A DNA stretch of 64,000 bases from assembly GCF_013215705.1 (NCBI RefSeq), contig NZ_JABSQR010000004.1:248001-312000 (forward strand), in the 5' to 3' direction. The notes beneath the pieces are model-generated. The model searched no databases, was not told where the DNA came from, and saw only the letters and a program-made list of their open reading frames with translations. The translations under genes and the position numbers were made by a program. This DNA comes from Moritella sp. GTDB taxonomy: Bacteria > Pseudomonadota > Gammaproteobacteria > Enterobacterales > Moritellaceae. Positions 1-9,624 of the stretch are shown one piece after another (position 1 is the stretch's first letter; every line of letters starts with the position of its first letter).

Positions 1-1696
1 CTTCAATATATTCGCCACGACGAAAGGCATCATCGAGTAAAAAGAATATGCCAGAAATTACATCTTGCACTAATTTTTGAGCACCAAAACCAACCGCGAT
101 ACCAACGATACCCGCACCAGCCAATAACGGTGCTATTTCAACCCCCACAATACTGAGTACCATGAGTAGTACACAGGAGAGCAAAAACACCGATAAAAAC
201 GAACGTACTAAAGGCAGCAAAGTTTCAGAACGAGAAGATCCGGCCCCGCCCCCCTCACCTTCTAATGTTGACGTACCATTGTTATTGTCACAAACCATGT
301 CATAAGGTAAATGACGTTCAATAGCAGACTGAATGATTTCCCAAACTGCATAAGCGGCAATGATAACAACAATAATATCAACCAACATTTCAATAAACCC
401 GCCAAGGCTATTGGTGATGGTTTCCCAAGCATTATAATTAAAGCTGGCATCGAGATGATGAAGAATAAAAGCAACGAATATAACTCTAAGTGCAATCATC
501 ACCCGGTTAATAAATTTATCACAACGTTTATTATAAGAGTGACTTTGTAGCCAAGTGATACGTTTTAACTGGGTCAGTGAAACAAAAATAAGCCGATCTG
601 CGATAGGAAAAGTAAAGGTTAACCACCAGATAGGCGTAAAGTTTCGCGCTTGCTCATAGTAGCCTAAGAACTCGTACGTAGCCCAAAATACCCAAGCGAT
701 AAATAACCAAATGGTAAAAATTGTCGTCCAGGTTTGACGTAGAAAGCGCGTAAACGCCGAGCTCGTTTCTTTGGCATCGGTGAACATAGCTTCAATGGTT
801 TTACGGTTAAACCAAATAAAGGCAATCGATAAGATATTTAAGATCATGCCTGTCGCAGGAATAATTAATGCAAATAATATAGTGTCTAGCGAGAACAGTA
901 CGAGGATACGCCAAAACGTTGTAATGATAAGGTAAATCGCCATAAAGCTAAGAATCGACCAATACAGACGATTGGCAGATTCGCAATCTAATTTAAACAA
1001 TCGATTACCTTTGGCATTAGGTGAAAAAATAAGTCTAAGTAAAATCTTTAATGCGCGTATTTTTACCACAAGTCCAAGTGCGTGTAGGCTTAATAAACGG
1101 AAAGGGTCGGCTTCACTGTAATTATAGATAGCAATCAGCGCTGCGGTAACGGCAAAAATAACGATGCCCACATACTGAAAAAAGCCGCGCATTAATAAGT
1201 AATCAAGATTATCCCTAAAGCTACTGTCTTTTTCTTCCGCTACCCGTTCTGAAAAAGCATTGGTTTTGATGCTCGCAACCCGCTCAACGATAAGTCCACA
1301 AACCAGCATTAATACCAAAATAGTAAACAACGATAGGAAACGCTCAATACCTTGCCCATCAGTTAAATCATTGATCAGTTTTTCTTTATGCTCTAGCCAA
1401 TGTTCTAGACTGTTTAATAGCTCATTTTTCCGACTTTGTGCATCTTTCAAAAATATAAAGCGAGCCATATCAGAGTTTTTGTACATGTATTCATTATCAG
1501 CATCATCTAAAACGCCGGTTTCACTGGTATAAACAACCTGGTTCGCTTGAATTTGTGCTACAGGGCTTAGCTGTTTGAAAAGGTCTCCGCCATGCGCATA
1601 AGCAAAGTTTGCACTACTTAGCATCAACAGCATATACATAAATATTGTCGCGGCAAAAGTGCGACTAAAAACGCTTGAGATAATACGCTGGGGCAT
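1..1696 (-). CDS. Mechanosensitive ion channel, MscS family (YbiO-like), 3' end beyond window
   Basis: The minus-strand frame opens with ATG at 1696 and stays open to the window edge, giving about 565 residues of a protein whose C-terminus is missing. It starts with a signal-like segment (TFAATIFMYMLLMLSSANFAYA), a charged linker and then several membrane segments. Close to the edge it has the MscS pore-lining signature GAGIVGIAVGFGAQKLVQDV followed by SGIFFLLDDAFRRGEYIE, which is the TM3/beta-domain junction of MscS channels. The large N-terminal extension resembles E. coli YbiO or YbdG more than MscS itself. Such channels open under membrane tension and release solutes during hypo-osmotic shock. 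An acidic/glycine linker (EGEGGGAGSSRSE) precedes the pore domain. The family call is firm; the subfamily is inferred. Confidence 0.88.
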   Translation of the reverse strand, partial: MPQRIISSVFSRTFAATIFMYMLLMLSSANFAYAHGGDLFKQLSPVAQIQANQVVYTSETGVLDDADNEYMYKNSDMARFIFLKDAQSRKNELLNSLEHWLEHKEKLINDLTDGQGIERFLSLFTILVLMLVCGLIVERVASIKTNAFSERVAEEKDSSFRDNLDYLLMRGFFQYVGIVIFAVTAALIAIYNYSEADPFRLLSLHALGLVVKIRALKILLRLIFSPNAKGNRLFKLDCESANRLYWSILSFMAIYLIITTFWRILVLFSLDTILFALIIPATGMILNILSIAFIWFNRKTIEAMFTDAKETSSAFTRFLRQTWTTIFTIWLFIAWVFWATYEFLGYYEQARNFTPIWWLTFTFPIADRLIFVSLTQLKRITWLQSHSYNKRCDKFINRVMIALRVIFVAFILHHLDASFNYNAWETITNSLGGFIEMLVDIIVVIIAAYAVWEIIQSAIERHLPYDMVCDNNNGTSTLEGEGGGAGSSRSETLLPLVRSFLSVFLLSCVLLMVLSIVGVEIAPLLAGAGIVGIAVGFGAQKLVQDVISGIFFLLDDAFRRGEYIE

Positions 1697-1994
1697 TGTA
1701 ATAACCAATTATTGATTGATAAGAATAACTATAGTATCAAAACTTTATAAACGAATGATATGAAAAATGTCACATATTATTAATGAGTAAAAATACCAGT
1801 TTGGTGAGTAATCGGATTAAAGTAAGAGAATATAAATATAAAAGTAAAAGGAAGTGCACTGCGCTTAGACGTTAACGAGGTAAATATAGGTTTAAGCATT
1901 TTACGTAGACTTCGCTTATAAAAAAACCGCCCACTATTACAGTGAGCGGCTTCATTAGTCAGTGTTGTTTATAGCAACAAATCAACAGGGTTGA
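1697..1994. other. Intergenic gap between mscS-like gene and porin
   Basis: About 300 bases that hold the upstream region of the mscS-like gene on the right-hand side and the porin terminator (1921-1952) on the left. The stretch is AT-rich. No reading frame, RNA gene or clear repeat was seen in it apart from that terminator. Confidence 0.6.
1921..1952 (-). terminator. Rho-independent terminator of the porin gene
   Basis: Read on the minus strand, an eight-pair GC-rich stem (CCGCTCAC / GTGGGCGG with G-T pairs) has a loop of seven bases and is followed by seven T residues. It lies about 45 bases after the porin stop codon. Confidence 0.88.
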
Positions 1995-2960
1995 TTAGAA
2001 GTATACACGACCACCTAAGTATAGAGCTTCATCAGATGAACCAGATTCAGGGTTAGTTGAACCGAATTCAGCGTATGCTTTAACATCTTTAACAATCTCA
2101 TAATCAGCACCAATTACTAGTTCAGTGCGTTCATCAGCTTTTGTATCGCTTGATGTAGCATCAAACATAACATATACGCTTGCTTGACCTAGAGCGTAGT
2201 TAGCACCAAGGCCGTAAGCTGAATTATCAGCGTCACCAACTTCAGATGCAGTGTATACAGCACCTAATGTTAGCGAGTCAAGTGCGTATGAAACACCTAC
2301 AGCATAAGTAGAGTTATCAGTTTTAACTGAAGTACCAACTTGAGTTTTAACAACGTTAGTACCTACAATTGATAATACTTCTGTTTCTGTAGTAACAACA
2401 CGGTCGTTAGCGATGTTATAAGAAGCAACTAAAGATAGACCTGCTACTTCATAAGTACCGCCGATAGCATAAGTATCTTGGTCCATTATAGAAACAACAA
2501 CAGAAGCGCCGCCGAATGCTTTAGTGTATTTAAGTTGATCTTCAGAATCAGAACCAAATAACGCGTTATCTTCGTTGTAGATGTTACCGTGTTCGTACGA
2601 GAAATCATATACGAATGCGTCATCATTTAGACCCATTTGCTTACCAAGTTCAACTGTACCGTATACATCATGCGATAGACCAACGAAAGCATTGTTGATA
2701 TATAGTGTATCACCTTTTGAGCCGCTATATTTGATTTCCATTTGACCAAATGCTTTAAGACCATTGTCTAATTCTTTAGCTGCTTTAATATCGAAACGTG
2801 AGCCAGCATCTTCAAATTTAACGTTATCAGAATCAGCAACAACAACGTGACCACGGAAAGAACCACCTAGAGAAATTGTAGTTGTATCATCGTTATAAAC
2901 TTCAGCAGCGTTTGCAGCGCCAGCTAGTAAAATTGCAGTAGCAAGAATAGTCTTTTTCAT
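1995..2960 (-). CDS. General outer-membrane porin (Gram-negative porin family)
   Basis: A 321-residue precursor with a typical signal peptide (MKKTILATAILLAGAANA, cleavage at ANA/AEV). The mature protein consists of alternating beta strands rich in aromatic and Gly residues and ends in a terminal Phe (GGRVYF), the outer-membrane insertion signal. Segments such as ISLGGSFRGHVVV, RFDIKAAKELDNGLKAFGQME and NNAFVGLSHDVYGTVELGKQ are characteristic of OmpC/OmpU-type trimeric porins of Vibrio and relatives. It forms a passive diffusion channel for small hydrophilic solutes. The ribosome site AAAGGA precedes the start. It is monocistronic, with its own terminator and about 660 bases of upstream DNA before the topA terminator, which suggests complex regulation. 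Ion or substrate selectivity cannot be read from the sequence. Confidence 0.93.
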   Translation of the reverse strand: MKKTILATAILLAGAANAAEVYNDDTTTISLGGSFRGHVVVADSDNVKFEDAGSRFDIKAAKELDNGLKAFGQMEIKYSGSKGDTLYINNAFVGLSHDVYGTVELGKQMGLNDDAFVYDFSYEHGNIYNEDNALFGSDSEDQLKYTKAFGGASVVVSIMDQDTYAIGGTYEVAGLSLVASYNIANDRVVTTETEVLSIVGTNVVKTQVGTSVKTDNSTYAVGVSYALDSLTLGAVYTASEVGDADNSAYGLGANYALGQASVYVMFDATSSDTKADERTELVIGADYEIVKDVKAYAEFGSTNPESGSSDEALYLGGRVYF

Positions 2961-3039
2961 TTTGAAATCCTTTAATTATTTATAAGTTAACTCATTCATT
3001 ACTTGAATCTCTCGCTGAGATGATCCTATTTGTTAATGA

Positions 3040-3052
3040 TTGGTTAAACCAA
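3040..3052. promoter_or_regulatory. Palindrome upstream of porin, possible operator
   Basis: TTGGTTAAACCAA is a perfect inverted repeat about 80 bases upstream of the porin start. The core TAAACCA recurs at 3082-3088 and 3112-3118, giving three similarly oriented half-sites. TTGGTT could also act as a -35 box with TAGGAT 18 bases downstream. The binding protein is unknown; a porin regulator is only an inference from position. Confidence 0.4.
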
Positions 3053-3251
3053 GAGTTAATGTATTCTAACAAATAGCGTGTTAAACCAATAATTCATCTG
3101 GATAAACCATTTGAAATAAGATTTAACAACTACGCTTAAAACTTGGTATCAATTATAGTCACAATAATTTTGTTAAAACTATAGGGAAAATCAATAAGAG
3201 GTCAAAAACAAGATCGCGGACACAAAAAAAGACATGTCAAAATAAAATACC

Positions 3252-3281
3252 TTGACATAAATGATAATTTCTCAATATTAA
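3252..3281 (+). promoter_or_regulatory. Orphan sigma-70-like promoter
   Basis: A perfect -35 hexamer TTGACA is followed after 18 bases by TATTAA, pointing rightwards. No coding frame follows before the topA terminator region, so any transcript would be short and non-coding. Sequence match only. Confidence 0.35.
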
Positions 3282-3390
3282 GAGGCGGCGTCACATGCTA
3301 AATGATTAAAAAACAATCTAGTACGTTACCTATATTATAGAAGTTTAATTCTAAGTTTCATTTACATAGAGTCAGAACTTAAAACGAATA

Positions 3391-3438
3391 AAAAGTTCAA
3401 TTAAAAGTTCAATTAAAAGTTCGATTAATAGTTCAATT
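3391..3438. repeat. Four tandem 12-base repeats
   Basis: The unit AAAAGTTCAATT occurs twice exactly and then twice with one change each (AAAAGTTCGATT, AATAGTTCAATT). Four head-to-tail copies could be a slippage-prone microsatellite or clustered protein sites spaced about one helical turn apart. Confidence 0.85.
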
Positions 3439-3615
3439 AACAAAATTAAACACTGTTTAGCTATATGTCACAAAATTTGGAGACTATTCAGATTCTAGTT
3501 CAATAATTTTAGATTGTAGCTCAATAATAATAAAACGCAGAAGATCGAAAATAGAATCATAACAATTTGCTGTTATTCACCGAAATAGACAGTATCTAGG
3601 GTTCTTAAAAATTCA

Positions 3616-3650
3616 AGGAAAAAATACCCCAGCAATGCTGAGGTATTTTA
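3616..3650. terminator. Terminator downstream of topA (possibly bidirectional)
   Basis: A thirteen-pair stem, aaaataccccagc and gctgaggtatttt, encloses a three-base loop. On the minus strand it runs into a T tract about 50 bases after the topA stop; on the plus strand the flanking Ts are fewer. Confidence 0.85.
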
Positions 3651-3700
3651 TAAACACATAGTAACTTATTAAAGTGTTACATTAACGCGAAAGAAATTCA

Positions 3701-6370
3701 TTAACTACTTTCAGTAGCAGGTTTTTTCTTCTTCACCGCTTTCTTCTTTTCTTCTTCAACCCATTTACCATCGATATAATGCGCAGTCCAACCAGTAGCT
3801 TTCTTTTCTACCTCGGTCATGACATATTGCTCTTTGGTCTTACGACTGAAGCGTACAATGGCTTTATTACCAGCAGGATCTTGCGCTGGCGCATCTGCTA
3901 AGTAATAGAACTTCGATGAGATACGGTCTCTGAAGCGCACTAACTCTTCAATCAAGGGAGCACGCGTCTCACGAGATTTAGGGAAAGTATTCGCGGCTAA
4001 GAAGATACCCGCAGCACCGTCACGCAGCACAAAGTAAGCATCCGATTTTTCACATTCCAATTCAGGAAGGAATACAGGATCTTCTTTTGGCGGCGCAACC
4101 TCACCACTTTTCAGGATCTTACGGGTGTTTTTGCATTCTTCGTTAGTACAGCCCATGTATTTGCCAAAACGGCCATTTTTAAGCTGCATATCAGACATAC
4201 AACGGTCACATTCAACCACAGGGCCATCATAGCCTTTTAGCTTGAACTCACCTTTTTCGACTTCGTAGCCTGTACATTCAGGGTTATTACCACAAACGTG
4301 CAATTTACGGGTTTCGTCAATCAGGTAGCTGTCCATTGCAGTACTGCATTTAGGACAACGACGTTTTGCCATCAGCGCTTCAGTTTCAGCGTCTTCATTG
4401 AGCAAATCAATCGCTTCTTCGCCTGATACGAGGTTGATGGTTTTCTTACAGCGTTCTTTCGGTGGTAAGTTGTAACCCACACAACCAAGGAATACACCTG
4501 TCGTTGCAGTACGGATCCCCATCTCACGTTGGCATGTTGGACATTCGATATCCGTGATAACCATTTCGTTCGAGCGCATACCGCCTTCAGACACCTCAGC
4601 ACCAGCCGTTAATAGCTGTTTCTTAAAGTCACCAAAGAAATCATTAAGTACATCAATCCAATTCAGCTTGCCTTCGGCAACGCCATCAAGTTGAGACTCC
4701 ATGCTTGCGGTGAAATCGAAGTTCATTAACTCTTCAAAACTTTCAGTCAGACGCTCGGTAACAATCTCACCCATTTTTTCAGCAAAGAAACGGCGGTTTT
4801 CAGATTTCACATAACCACGGTCTTGAATTGTCGTGATAATCGACGCATACGTCGATGGACGACCAATTCCACGTTTCTCTAATTCTTTAACCAACGACGC
4901 TTCATTAAAACGCGCAGGCGGCTTAGTGAAGTGTTGCAGTGGATCGACAGTGATCAGATCAAGCGCCTCACCGACTTCAAGCACAGGTAAATTACTTTCA
5001 TCTTCAGACTTCTTGCTCATTGGTGGTAACGCTTTAGTCCAACCAGGGAAACGCATAGTACGTCCCTTCGCGGTAAGCTGATACTCGCCAGCAGCAATCG
5101 TCAATTTGGTTGAATCGTATTGTGCAGGCATCATTTGGCAAGCAACAAACTGACGCCAAATTAATTCGTATAATTTCTTCGCATCATCATCCATGCCTTT
5201 CAAATCGCCTGACATAACATTTACGTCAGAAGGTCGGATCGCTTCATGGGCTTCTTGCGCGCCTTTTTTAGAGCCGTATAGATTCGGTTCTGCAGGTAAA
5301 TAGTCTTTACCATATTTTGTTTCAATGAAACCGCGTGCACTTTCTACCGCGTCTTTACTCAAGTTGGTTGAGTCAGTACGCATGTAGGTAATGTAACCGC
5401 CTTCATATAAACGTTGTGCTAAGCCCATAGTACGCTTAACACCATAGCTATGACGCGTACTTGCCGCCTGCTGTAGTGTTGAGGTAATAAATGGGGCTTT
5501 AGGTTTACTGCTTGTCGCTCTGTCATCACGTTTTAATAACGAATAACTGGCATTTTGTAAGTCAGTAACCGCTTTGGTCGCTTGCGCCTCATTAACAGGT
5601 TTAAATGCTTCACCAGCATATTTAACCGTTTCAACACGAAGAGGTTCGCCCAATGAAGTCACTAAATCTGTATGCACATCCCAAAACTCTTCTGGAATGA
5701 AGGCTTTGATATCTTTTTCTTTGTCTACGATCAAACGCACGGCTACTGACTGAACACGTCCAGCAGATAAACCACGGGCAATCTTTTGCCAAAGCAACGG
5801 TGATACCATATAGCCAACAACACGATCTAAGAAACGACGCGCTTGTTGTGCATTCACACAGTCAATGTTCAATTCTGTCGGTTTATCAAATGCTTCTTGG
5901 ATCGCTGTTTTGGTAATTTCGTTAAACGTGACACGTTGGAAACGTGAATCATCACCACCAATAATTTCCCGCAGGTGCCATGCAATAGCTTCTCCCTCGC
6001 GGTCCAAATCGGTTGCGAGATAGATAACATCTGCTTTTTCAGCAAGTTGTTGTAGTTCAGCAACGACTTTTTCTTTACCAGGTAAAATCTGATACGTTGC
6101 AGCCCAGTCATTTTCAGGGTCTATTCCCATACGTGAGTATAATGATTTTTTATCACGTTTTTCTTTAAATGCAGCTTTCGCTTCTGGCGTCATGCCTTTA
6201 GTTTGTTGCGCAAGCGTCGGTGCACCAGCTCGTTTTTTGGCTGCTCCACCACTTGTCGGTAAATCACGTACGTGACCCACACTTGATTTAACAATGTAGT
6301 CTTTACCGAGATATTTATTAATGGTCTTCGCTTTTGCAGGCGATTCCACAATTACCAGAGATCTTCCCAT
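3701..6370 (-). CDS. topA: DNA topoisomerase I (type IA)
   Basis: Full-length type IA topoisomerase of 889 residues from the preferred start, collinear with E. coli TopA (865). It relaxes negative supercoils by transient cleavage of one strand. The N-terminal Toprim domain shows [12 protein letters not shown] and [12 protein letters not shown] (acidic metal site). The active-site tyrosine is Tyr329 in [22 protein letters not shown] and [12 protein letters not shown] are conserved core motifs. The C-terminal third carries Cys4 zinc-ribbon repeats ([27 protein letters not shown]) and a basic tail. An in-frame ATG at 6427 would add 19 residues not present in homologues, so the ATG at 6370 (MGRSLVIVE) was chosen. 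The region between residues 45 and 75 is a lineage-specific insert. It is transcribed alone and has its own terminator. Confidence 0.97.
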   Translation of the reverse strand: MGRSLVIVESPAKAKTINKYLGKDYIVKSSVGHVRDLPTSGGAAKKRAGAPTLAQQTKGMTPEAKAAFKEKRDKKSLYSRMGIDPENDWAATYQILPGKEKVVAELQQLAEKADVIYLATDLDREGEAIAWHLREIIGGDDSRFQRVTFNEITKTAIQEAFDKPTELNIDCVNAQQARRFLDRVVGYMVSPLLWQKIARGLSAGRVQSVAVRLIVDKEKDIKAFIPEEFWDVHTDLVTSLGEPLRVETVKYAGEAFKPVNEAQATKAVTDLQNASYSLLKRDDRATSSKPKAPFITSTLQQAASTRHSYGVKRTMGLAQRLYEGGYITYMRTDSTNLSKDAVESARGFIETKYGKDYLPAEPNLYGSKKGAQEAHEAIRPSDVNVMSGDLKGMDDDAKKLYELIWRQFVACQMMPAQYDSTKLTIAAGEYQLTAKGRTMRFPGWTKALPPMSKKSEDESNLPVLEVGEALDLITVDPLQHFTKPPARFNEASLVKELEKRGIGRPSTYASIITTIQDRGYVKSENRRFFAEKMGEIVTERLTESFEELMNFDFTASMESQLDGVAEGKLNWIDVLNDFFGDFKKQLLTAGAEVSEGGMRSNEMVITDIECPTCQREMGIRTATTGVFLGCVGYNLPPKERCKKTINLVSGEEAIDLLNEDAETEALMAKRRCPKCSTAMDSYLIDETRKLHVCGNNPECTGYEVEKGEFKLKGYDGPVVECDRCMSDMQLKNGRFGKYMGCTNEECKNTRKILKSGEVAPPKEDPVFLPELECEKSDAYFVLRDGAAGIFLAANTFPKSRETRAPLIEELVRFRDRISSKFYYLADAPAQDPAGNKAIVRFSRKTKEQYVMTEVEKKATGWTAHYIDGKWVEEEKKKAVKKKKPATESS

Positions 6371-6428
6371 ACAGACGGATTCTTTTAATTTATGAATAAT
6401 TTGAAATTGATGAATACAATTGATCATT

Positions 6429-6444
6429 TATCGCTTAAGCGATA
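6429..6444. promoter_or_regulatory. 16-base perfect palindrome upstream of topA
   Basis: TATCGCTTAAGCGATA is perfectly self-complementary and lies about 60 bases upstream of the chosen topA start. It could be an operator or a small transcript hairpin. No known binding site was recognised. Confidence 0.4.
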
Positions 6445-6622
6445 GTCAAAAAGCATCATCTTATATTTGTACTCTATTTATATATATACATTGAATATAC
6501 TTATAGTAGTCAATAATTTTTTAATTATTTTCTTATGGCTACATTTCATACAAAAATATTACATAAGCATAGCAATAATTACATGAAGTAATAACCCACC
6601 AAAAATATAAAAATCAAACCAA

Positions 6623-6652
6623 TAAACTACATACACTTAAAATATGTAGTTT
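6623..6652 (-). terminator. AT-rich hairpin downstream of sohB
   Basis: AAACTACATA and TATGTAGTTT form a ten-pair stem 40 bases past the sohB stop. There is no proper T tract after it on the minus strand, so it is only a weak terminator candidate. Confidence 0.4.
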
Positions 6653-6691
6653 ATGTTTCAATGCATACTTTACAGTTATGAACCTACAATT

Positions 6692-7771
6692 CTATAAATG
6701 TGGGTACTTAGACTGTTGTAGAAACTTATTTAGGCTTATCGAAATAGCCATCGACGCCGCCTGGGCTAATTTTTCAGCCAATTTTTTACGTACCACATAT
6801 TTAACGATGTAAATTGTTTTCAATTTATTCGCTTTTAATAAGTAATCATCACTGGTTTGTAAGGTATCTACTAACCCACGTTCGTGTGCATGTGTACCAA
6901 ACCAGTGCTCACCAGTGGCGATTTTTTCGATATCCATATCAGGTCTGTGAGTACTCACAAAGTCTTTAAATAACACGTGCGTTTCTTCAAGTTCTTGTTG
7001 GAACTTCGCACGTCCAGCGTCGTCATTTTCACCAAACATCGTTAATGTACGTTTGAACTCACCAGCGGTCAGTTGTTCGACATCGATGCTGTTCTTTTTC
7101 AGCAGTCGATTAAAGTTAGGAATTTGCGCAACAACACCAATAGAACCAACGATAGCAAATGGTGCCGCAATAATATGATCGGCAATACATGCCATCATAT
7201 AACCACCACTTGCCGCCACTTTATCAACCGCGATAGTTAGCTTAATATTAGCTTGTTTTAACCGTTCCAACTGCGAGCTTGCAAGTCCATAACCATGTAC
7301 CACACCACCGCCACTTTCTAGGCGTACCAGTACTTCATCATGCTCGGTTGCAACGAATAAAATAGCGGTAATTTCTTCACGCAGTGACGCCACTTCTTTA
7401 GCATCAATACCGGCGGTAAAATCGATCACAAACAAACGTGGTTCAACGTCTTCTTTTGTAACCGCATCGTTATCATTGGCTTTGTCTTTATGGGCCTTTT
7501 TAAAAGCTTTTAATTCTTCTTTGTGTTTTTTCTTTTCTGCTTTGTGCTGTTCTTTTTCTAATACTTTAGCTTCATCTTCGGACACCAGATGTAACTGCAG
7601 TTCATCTTCAACGTCTTTAAATTGCTCCGATAAATTGGTGATCTCTAAACGTCCATTGCTCTTCTTTTGCTTAGACGTAAGATTGATAATACTGACCACT
7701 ACAAATAATAATGCTAAAACGAATGTTATCGTTTTTGCCAAAAAAATACCGTATTCACTTAAAAATTCCAA
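6692..7771 (-). CDS. sohB: Probable inner-membrane serine protease SohB (peptidase S49)
   Basis: At 359 residues it matches E. coli SohB in length and order. An N-terminal membrane helix (about residues 8-31) follows MEFLSEYGIFLAK. Next is a highly charged, Lys/Glu-rich linker (about 45-105), then the S49 (ClpP-fold, SppA-like) domain. The catalytic dyad is Ser188 in VAASGGYM and Lys240 in GEFKRTLT. GSIGVVAQIPNF and TGEHWFGTHA are family motifs. SohB is presumed to cut membrane or periplasmic peptides; in E. coli extra copies rescue loss of HtrA. The C-terminal 25 residues diverge from E. coli. The gene is divergent from the yciK-like gene, whose chosen start lies 113 bases away. Confidence 0.95.
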   Translation of the reverse strand: MEFLSEYGIFLAKTITFVLALLFVVVSIINLTSKQKKSNGRLEITNLSEQFKDVEDELQLHLVSEDEAKVLEKEQHKAEKKKHKEELKAFKKAHKDKANDNDAVTKEDVEPRLFVIDFTAGIDAKEVASLREEITAILFVATEHDEVLVRLESGGGVVHGYGLASSQLERLKQANIKLTIAVDKVAASGGYMMACIADHIIAAPFAIVGSIGVVAQIPNFNRLLKKNSIDVEQLTAGEFKRTLTMFGENDDAGRAKFQQELEETHVLFKDFVSTHRPDMDIEKIATGEHWFGTHAHERGLVDTLQTSDDYLLKANKLKTIYIVKYVVRKKLAEKLAQAASMAISISLNKFLQQSKYPHL

Positions 7772-7884
7772 ATCCTAATCCTCGGTCGGTTATATCGATT
7801 TTGCTCTTTATATCATTTACAACATCGCATCTACAAGCTTTGCAGGTTACAATATTGCGAGATATGTCGATATGGAACCTAAAA

Positions 7885-8628
7885 ATGGATTATCAAGCAG
7901 AAAAAACTTTATTAGAAAATAAAACAATTTTAGTAACAGGTGCTGGTGACGGTATTGGTCGTCAAGCGGCTTTAACCTATGCGGCACATGGCGCGACAGT
8001 GATATTACTCGGAAAAACAGTGGCTAAACTTGAAGCTGTTTATGACGAAATTGAAGCACTTGGCGCACCAACGCCTGCTATTATTCCGCTTGATATGAAA
8101 GGTGCTACGGTTGAAAACTATAAAGACATGGCAGACACCATCGATACGCAATTTGGTAAACTAGACGGTTTATTGAACAATGCGGGTCAATTAGGCGTGT
8201 TAGGTCCATTCCATCAAATCGATGAAAAGAGCTATGACGAAGTCATGCAGGTAAATGTTAAAGCGCAATTATTCATGACAAGTGCGTTATTACCAGTACT
8301 GAAAAAAGCAGACAAAGCATCTATCATTTTCACCTCATCAAGTGTGGGTGTTAAAGGTCGTGCTTACTGGGCTGAATATGCAATTTCAAAATTTGCGACC
8401 GAAGGCATGATGCAAACCCTTGCTGACGAATTTGAAAATACCAGTATCCGTGCGAACTGCATTAACCCGGGTGCAACGCGTACCGGTATGCGTGCAAAAG
8501 CCTTCCCTGGTGAAAACTCGAATACCCTTGTTACAGCAGAAGATATTATGCCGCTTTACCTTTATTTGATGGGTAATGATAGCGTTGCTGAAACAGGAAA
8601 AACATTTAAAGCTCAGCCTAATAGATAA
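7885..8628 (+). CDS. yciK: YciK-family short-chain dehydrogenase/oxidoreductase
   Basis: A 247-residue SDR-fold protein closely similar to E. coli YciK. The Rossmann motif TGAGDGIGRQ (TGxxxGxG) lies near residue 18, NNAG (LLNNAGQLG) follows, and the catalytic set is Ser (SSSVGVKGRAYW) with Tyr/Lys in YAISKFATEG. INPGATRT is a conserved NAD(P)-binding segment. The frame stays open further upstream, but homologues begin at MDYQAEKTLLEN, so the ATG at 7885 is preferred. The substrate is unknown for the family. In E. coli and many relatives yciK lies beside sohB and topA, and that linkage is conserved here. Confidence 0.92.
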   Translation: MDYQAEKTLLENKTILVTGAGDGIGRQAALTYAAHGATVILLGKTVAKLEAVYDEIEALGAPTPAIIPLDMKGATVENYKDMADTIDTQFGKLDGLLNNAGQLGVLGPFHQIDEKSYDEVMQVNVKAQLFMTSALLPVLKKADKASIIFTSSSVGVKGRAYWAEYAISKFATEGMMQTLADEFENTSIRANCINPGATRTGMRAKAFPGENSNTLVTAEDIMPLYLYLMGNDSVAETGKTFKAQPNR

Positions 8629-8644
8629 TCGCTTAGTTACATAA

Positions 8645-8680
8645 ATCCCCCAATAATGCTGTTCTTTATTATTTGGGGAT
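8645..8680 (+). terminator. Hairpin downstream of yciK
   Basis: ATCCCCCAATAAT and ATTATTTGGGGAT form a thirteen-position stem with one mismatch, 16 bases after the yciK stop codon. The T tract is poor, so termination is likely but not certain. Confidence 0.55.
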
Positions 8681-8880
8681 GATTATCCTATGCCTTCAAT
8701 TCTATATCTTTAATTCTGCCCTGCTTTTCCTGCTCTATTTGGCTCTGCCAACACCCTTGCTTATAACTTTGACTCACGTCCTTCCCTATAAAAAACTTGC
8801 TATCGCAAATAATTACTGCAATAACTAATACCTATACTTCTCTATATATAGAAAGACTTTGTTAATAAGGATATTAACCA

Positions 8881-9621
8881 GTGAAATTGAATTGCGATAT
8901 GGGTGAAAGTTTTGGCCTTTGGCAGCTTGGTATGGATGAGGCGGTCATGCCACATGTTGATATGGCGAACATCGCTTGCGGCTTCCATGCATCAGATCCT
9001 CTGATCATGCAACAAACAGTCGCACTGGCTAAACAGTATAATGTCGCCGTCGGTGCTCACCCTGGTTATCCCGATCTGGTTGGCTTTGGTCGTCGCCACA
9101 TAAGCTGCACACCAGATGAAATCCAAGCCTTTATATTGTATCAAGTGGGCGCCCTCGCCGCATTCTGCAAGCAACAACATATCCCCTTAAGTTATGTCAA
9201 ACCTCACGGGGCTCTTTATAACGATATGATGCAAGACGAAACCATCCTAATTGCTATTTTAAAAGGCGTGGCTGCGTTTAGTCCCGGTTTACCACTCATG
9301 CTAATGGCACAAGTAGACAACAGACGCAGTGAAACCCTTGCCGCACAATTTAATGTGCCACTACTATTCGAAGCATTTGCAGATCGTTGTTATACCGATG
9401 ACGGATTATTACAATCTAGAAATCGGCAAGGGGCGGTATTTACCGAACACAGCCAAATTATTAACCAGGCAATACAGCTCGCGCAACAGGGAAGTGTGAC
9501 CAGTAATAACGGCAATATTATTAAGTTAAAGGCTGATACGCTTTGTGTCCATGGTGATAACGCTCAGTCCATCGAAGCCATCGCACGGATAAAGTTAGCA
9601 CTGACAGCAAACAAGGAGTGA
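8881..9621 (+). CDS. pxpA: 5-oxoprolinase subunit A (LamB/YcsF family)
   Basis: A 246-residue LamB/YcsF protein, the usual length. It starts at a GTG eight bases after AAGGAT. Conserved segments are LNCDMGESFG, ANIACGFHASDP, VGAHPGYPDLVGFGRR and YVKPHGALYND, which contribute the His/Asp site of the cyclic-amide-opening enzyme. With PxpB and PxpC it hydrolyses 5-oxoproline (pyroglutamate) to glutamate using ATP, in the cytoplasm. The start of pxpB follows three bases after the stop, so the genes are co-transcribed. The downstream TAXI transporter suggests uptake of the same kind of substrate. Confidence 0.95.
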   Translation: MKLNCDMGESFGLWQLGMDEAVMPHVDMANIACGFHASDPLIMQQTVALAKQYNVAVGAHPGYPDLVGFGRRHISCTPDEIQAFILYQVGALAAFCKQQHIPLSYVKPHGALYNDMMQDETILIAILKGVAAFSPGLPLMLMAQVDNRRSETLAAQFNVPLLFEAFADRCYTDDGLLQSRNRQGAVFTEHSQIINQAIQLAQQGSVTSNNGNIIKLKADTLCVHGDNAQSIEAIARIKLALTANKE

Positions 9622-9624
9622 GGT

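Larger units (their letters stand above)
2961..3700. other. Long intergenic region between porin and topA
   Basis: Some 740 bases without a convincing gene. Contents seen: a perfect TTGGTTAAACCAA palindrome and related half-sites near the porin, a plus-strand promoter-like pair at 3252-3281 that faces no gene, four copies of a 12-base repeat at 3391-3438, and the topA terminator near 3621-3649. A very short frame after the promoter (ATG CTA AAT GAT TAA) does not look meaningful. Confidence 0.6.
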
